Shown here piece by piece: positions 18,419 through 20,142 of a stretch of DNA of 20,142 nucleotides (position 1 is its first letter; each line of letters opens with the position of its first letter). Source of the stretch: a virus. A program made the translations under genes and the position numbers. The notes under the pieces were generated by a model. The model was not told the DNA's origin. It saw only the letters and a list, made by a program, of their open reading frames with translations, and ran no database searches. The DNA is taken from positions 1 to 20,142 of IMG/VR virus record IMGVR_UViG_3300027607_000013; one strand, given 5' to 3'.

Positions 18419-19807
18419 ATGGGACTTGCAGACATAACCGCCGGAGCCATTGTTGCCGCATGTAAAGAATTTGATGAAGTCGGAAAGACCAGGTTTCTAA
18501 AAAAATACGGCTTTAAATCGTCGCGCACCTACAAGCTGCGCCGCAATGGCAAATTTTATGACTCCAAACCGATAGTCGGCGCGGCGCATGGGTACGTTGG
18601 GTCAGGTTATGAACCTCTCCGAGCGCAAGAGTTTTCCGGCGGGCACCAGCAGGCCGTTCGCGTTCTGGAGAACCTCGAATTTGAAGTGATCGAAAACCCT
18701 CCACCAACACGAAATCCAGATTGGTCACGAGATGAGCTAATCCTCGCTACGGAATTTTACCTGAGCCACGCGCCAAGCATTCCCGGCAAAACTACTCGCA
18801 AGTTGACGGATTTGGCCGATGAAATTCGCGCCGCAGCTACTTTGCAGGGTTTGGAGGGCAACGACACGTTTCGCAATCCTAACGGCGTCTATATGAAGTT
18901 GATGGAACTCCGGAAATATGACGAAACTTACACGGGTGTAGGTTTGGGGCACGAGCGACTTCGCGAAGTTGAGCTTGAGGTTTGGAGCCTGCCGGAAGTC
19001 GAACTTCTGCTCGCCGCGCGGGACGTCCGAATAAGAATCGCGAAATTTTTTGAAAACGGAGGTGACGTTTCAAAAATTGAACGCTCATTGCCAAAATCTG
19101 AGGTCCTTCAAGAATTGCTTGCAAGCGATGACAAATTGGACAACCGCCTTGCAGATGTGCTCATCGATTGGCAGGAAACGAAACGCGACATTGGGCGGCA
19201 CGCGGGACTTGGTCGGGAGCCGGATAAAATCAAAAACCATGGTGCCGAGTTTGTCATTGAACAGCGAGTGCGCGCTCGTGCAAGCGGCTTTGATGAAGTG
19301 TCTGCTTCTGGCAAGAGTTATGAACAAATCGTTGTAGATCACCCCGATCGCTTTCCAGACGATGTGGTGAAGATTGCCAAAGAACGCATCGTTCAATTTG
19401 AACTAGCCAAGCCAACGGCTGATCGGTTGGAGATTGAGAAAAAGACAAAGGGCATTCTCGACCAACCGGATATGATTAATGAGCCGCCTGCCGGAAATCC
19501 AACACCAAAAAAGGAGTTGGCGACGGGGATCGTATTCGTTCGTGATCCCCGGGTCGTCGCATACACGCAGAAACGAGCGAAGGGCGTTTGTGAGCTTTGT
19601 CGAGCGGAAGCGCCATTCAAGAGATCAGACGGTACGCCTTATCTTGAAACACATCATGTAATTCCGCTGGCCGAGGGTGGCCCGGACACTCCCAGCAACT
19701 GTGTTGCTATCTGCCCCAACTGCCATCGTGCGGTGCATTCAGCATCTAACCGCCAGAAACTTACAGAAAAATTGAAAGTTGCGATCTCTGATCCAGCTGC
19801 CCCATAA
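18419..19807 (+). CDS. HNH endonuclease, ScoMcrA-like, probable modification-dependent (type IV) restriction enzyme
   Basis: A TTG at 18401 opens the frame, but the ATG at 18419 gives MGLADITAGAIV, the normal start for this family, and 462 residues. Residues about 1-95 match the N-terminal head domain of ScoMcrA-type proteins: AIVAACKEFDEVGKTRFLKKYGF, then Y-D-S-K-P-I-V-G-A-A-H-G-Y and FSGGHQQAVRVLENLEFEV. A second module (about 102-190) carries NPDWSRDELILATEFYL and NPNGVYMKLMELRKYD, common in HNH restriction proteins. The C-terminal HNH domain has C391-x-x-C394, H412-H413, N427, C432-x-x-C435 and H440. ScoMcrA cuts phosphorothioate or methylated DNA; whether the sulfur-binding part is present here is unclear. 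Composition is more A/T-rich than in the phage genes. It may belong to the phage or to the host next to it. Confidence 0.8.
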   Translation: MGLADITAGAIVAACKEFDEVGKTRFLKKYGFKSSRTYKLRRNGKFYDSKPIVGAAHGYVGSGYEPLRAQEFSGGHQQAVRVLENLEFEVIENPPPTRNPDWSRDELILATEFYLSHAPSIPGKTTRKLTDLADEIRAAATLQGLEGNDTFRNPNGVYMKLMELRKYDETYTGVGLGHERLREVELEVWSLPEVELLLAARDVRIRIAKFFENGGDVSKIERSLPKSEVLQELLASDDKLDNRLADVLIDWQETKRDIGRHAGLGREPDKIKNHGAEFVIEQRVRARASGFDEVSASGKSYEQIVVDHPDRFPDDVVKIAKERIVQFELAKPTADRLEIEKKTKGILDQPDMINEPPAGNPTPKKELATGIVFVRDPRVVAYTQKRAKGVCELCRAEAPFKRSDGTPYLETHHVIPLAEGGPDTPSNCVAICPNCHRAVHSASNRQKLTEKLKVAISDPAAP

Positions 19808-20101
19808 TTTTTTCGGGGATCGCGGATTGAAGTCGGGGCCGAGCTCTTCTGTTACCGAGACGAAAGACCTGAGACCCCGTCAAGCTATTGGAAACAGTGT
19901 GCACTGTCAGTTCGCCGCTTTCACTCTCACACGGCGCTGAAACTGTCCATCTACCCTTTTTGACGCAGGATCGTTGTCCCAAAGGTGATGTCAAATTGTC
20001 CAGAACGTGAAGGCGCGCTACAGTTGGATGTGGTTTTCAGACAACCAATCAGACGGGTTTCAGAAAATATTCCACTGTTCCTGCTAAGCCATTGATTTTA
20101 A
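19808..20101. other. Gene-free stretch between the HNH gene and the tRNA
   Basis: No convincing gene is seen in these 294 nt. A TTTTTT run follows the HNH stop at once, without a good stem. ACAGTG-TG-CACTGT at 19894-19907 is a 14-bp interrupted palindrome. CCATT and AATGG at 20084-20105 or so, flanking GATTTT, form a small inverted pair touching the tRNA end. A 35-codon plus-strand ORF near 19988 has no ribosome-binding site and was not called. Confidence 0.5.
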
Positions 20102-20142
20102 TGGTGCCGGCACCAGGATTCGAACCCGGGACCTACTGATTA
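20102..20142 (-). tRNA. Partial tRNA, probably tRNA-Thr, 3' half with encoded CCA
   Basis: Read on the minus strand the edge sequence ends ...GGTTCGAATCC...GCCGGCACCA. The T-arm is a CCGGG/CCTGG stem (one G-U pair) around TTCGAAT. The 3' acceptor strand is TGCCGGC, then discriminator A and CCA (20102-20104). Just upstream of the variable loop AGGTC stand the anticodon stem TCAGT and loop bases TAA. An acceptor 5' strand of GCCGGCA and an anticodon ending in T fit tRNA-Thr, but the anticodon itself is beyond the right edge. The gene's 3' end faces the prophage, as when an element has inserted at a tRNA. Confidence 0.85.

Noticed and set aside
19988-20095. 35-codon plus-strand ORF near the right end
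   Set aside because: No Shine-Dalgarno at proper spacing, no hydrophobic or other pattern, unlike the minus-strand peptide at 12305-12400.
1-20142. CRISPR arrays, insertion sequences, integrase, transposase, lysis genes
   Set aside because: None was found on either strand. No regularly spaced direct repeats or transposase motifs are present in the window.

Overview
The window is the structural half of a contractile-tailed (myovirus-type) prophage in what looks like an alphaproteobacterium. Support for the host: the sequence is GC-rich with heavy use of ccgg/gccg codons, and one Shine-Dalgarno (positions 12408-12420, minus strand) is complementary over 13 nt to the UCACCUCCUUUCU end typical of alphaproteobacterial 16S rRNA. 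A tRNA gene with an encoded CCA, most likely tRNA-Thr, is cut by the right edge.

Layout. Positions 1-3272 hold a Mu-type head and connector block: C-terminus of the protease/scaffold, decoration protein, major capsid protein, gp35-, gp36- and gp37-like proteins, and an unassigned small protein. Positions 3282-10644 hold a P2-type tail block: sheath FI, tube FII, chaperones E and E+E' (the latter through a -1 frameshift not visible as an ordinary ORF), tape measure T, U, an unknown protein, X and D. Positions 10715-12146 hold an apparent cargo gene with GNAT-like features, the spike V and a small cysteine-rich protein. Positions 12147-12702 carry no phage structural gene but hold a 31-codon minus-strand ORF, hairpins and possible promoter elements. 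Positions 12703-17197 hold baseplate W, J, I, the tail fibre and a probable fibre-assembly protein. Positions 17367-18291 hold a Mu com homologue overlapping a beta-class DNA methyltransferase, where Mu has com-mom. Then come an HNH protein of ScoMcrA type (18419-19807), a gene-free stretch and the tRNA. The mix of Mu-like head, P2-like tail and com at the right end suggests a BcepMu-like transposable phage. No transposase, integrase, repressor or lysis gene is in the window, so this is not proven and neither prophage boundary is established.

Two points stand out. First, the tail operon is interrupted by a minus-strand ORF for a 31-residue hydrophobic peptide with an exceptionally strong ribosome-binding site. 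It shares length, ungapped identities and a seven-residue polar stripe (D3, Q10, Q17, H24) with the type I toxin TisB. The late phage transcript would run antisense to it. Second, the methyltransferase start lies just 3' of an 8-bp hairpin that buries its Shine-Dalgarno, with com overlapping upstream. This suggests that Mu-style translational activation by Com has been kept while mom was replaced by a methyltransferase.

How the genes work together: the head genes build and stabilise the capsid; gp36/gp37-like proteins join the tail to it; FI, FII, E, E+E' and T build the contractile tail around a tape-measure core; U, X, D, V, W, J and I form the tail terminus, hub, spike and baseplate; the fibre and its chaperone determine host binding. 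The com-methyltransferase pair probably protects phage DNA late in infection. The HNH protein may restrict incoming modified DNA.
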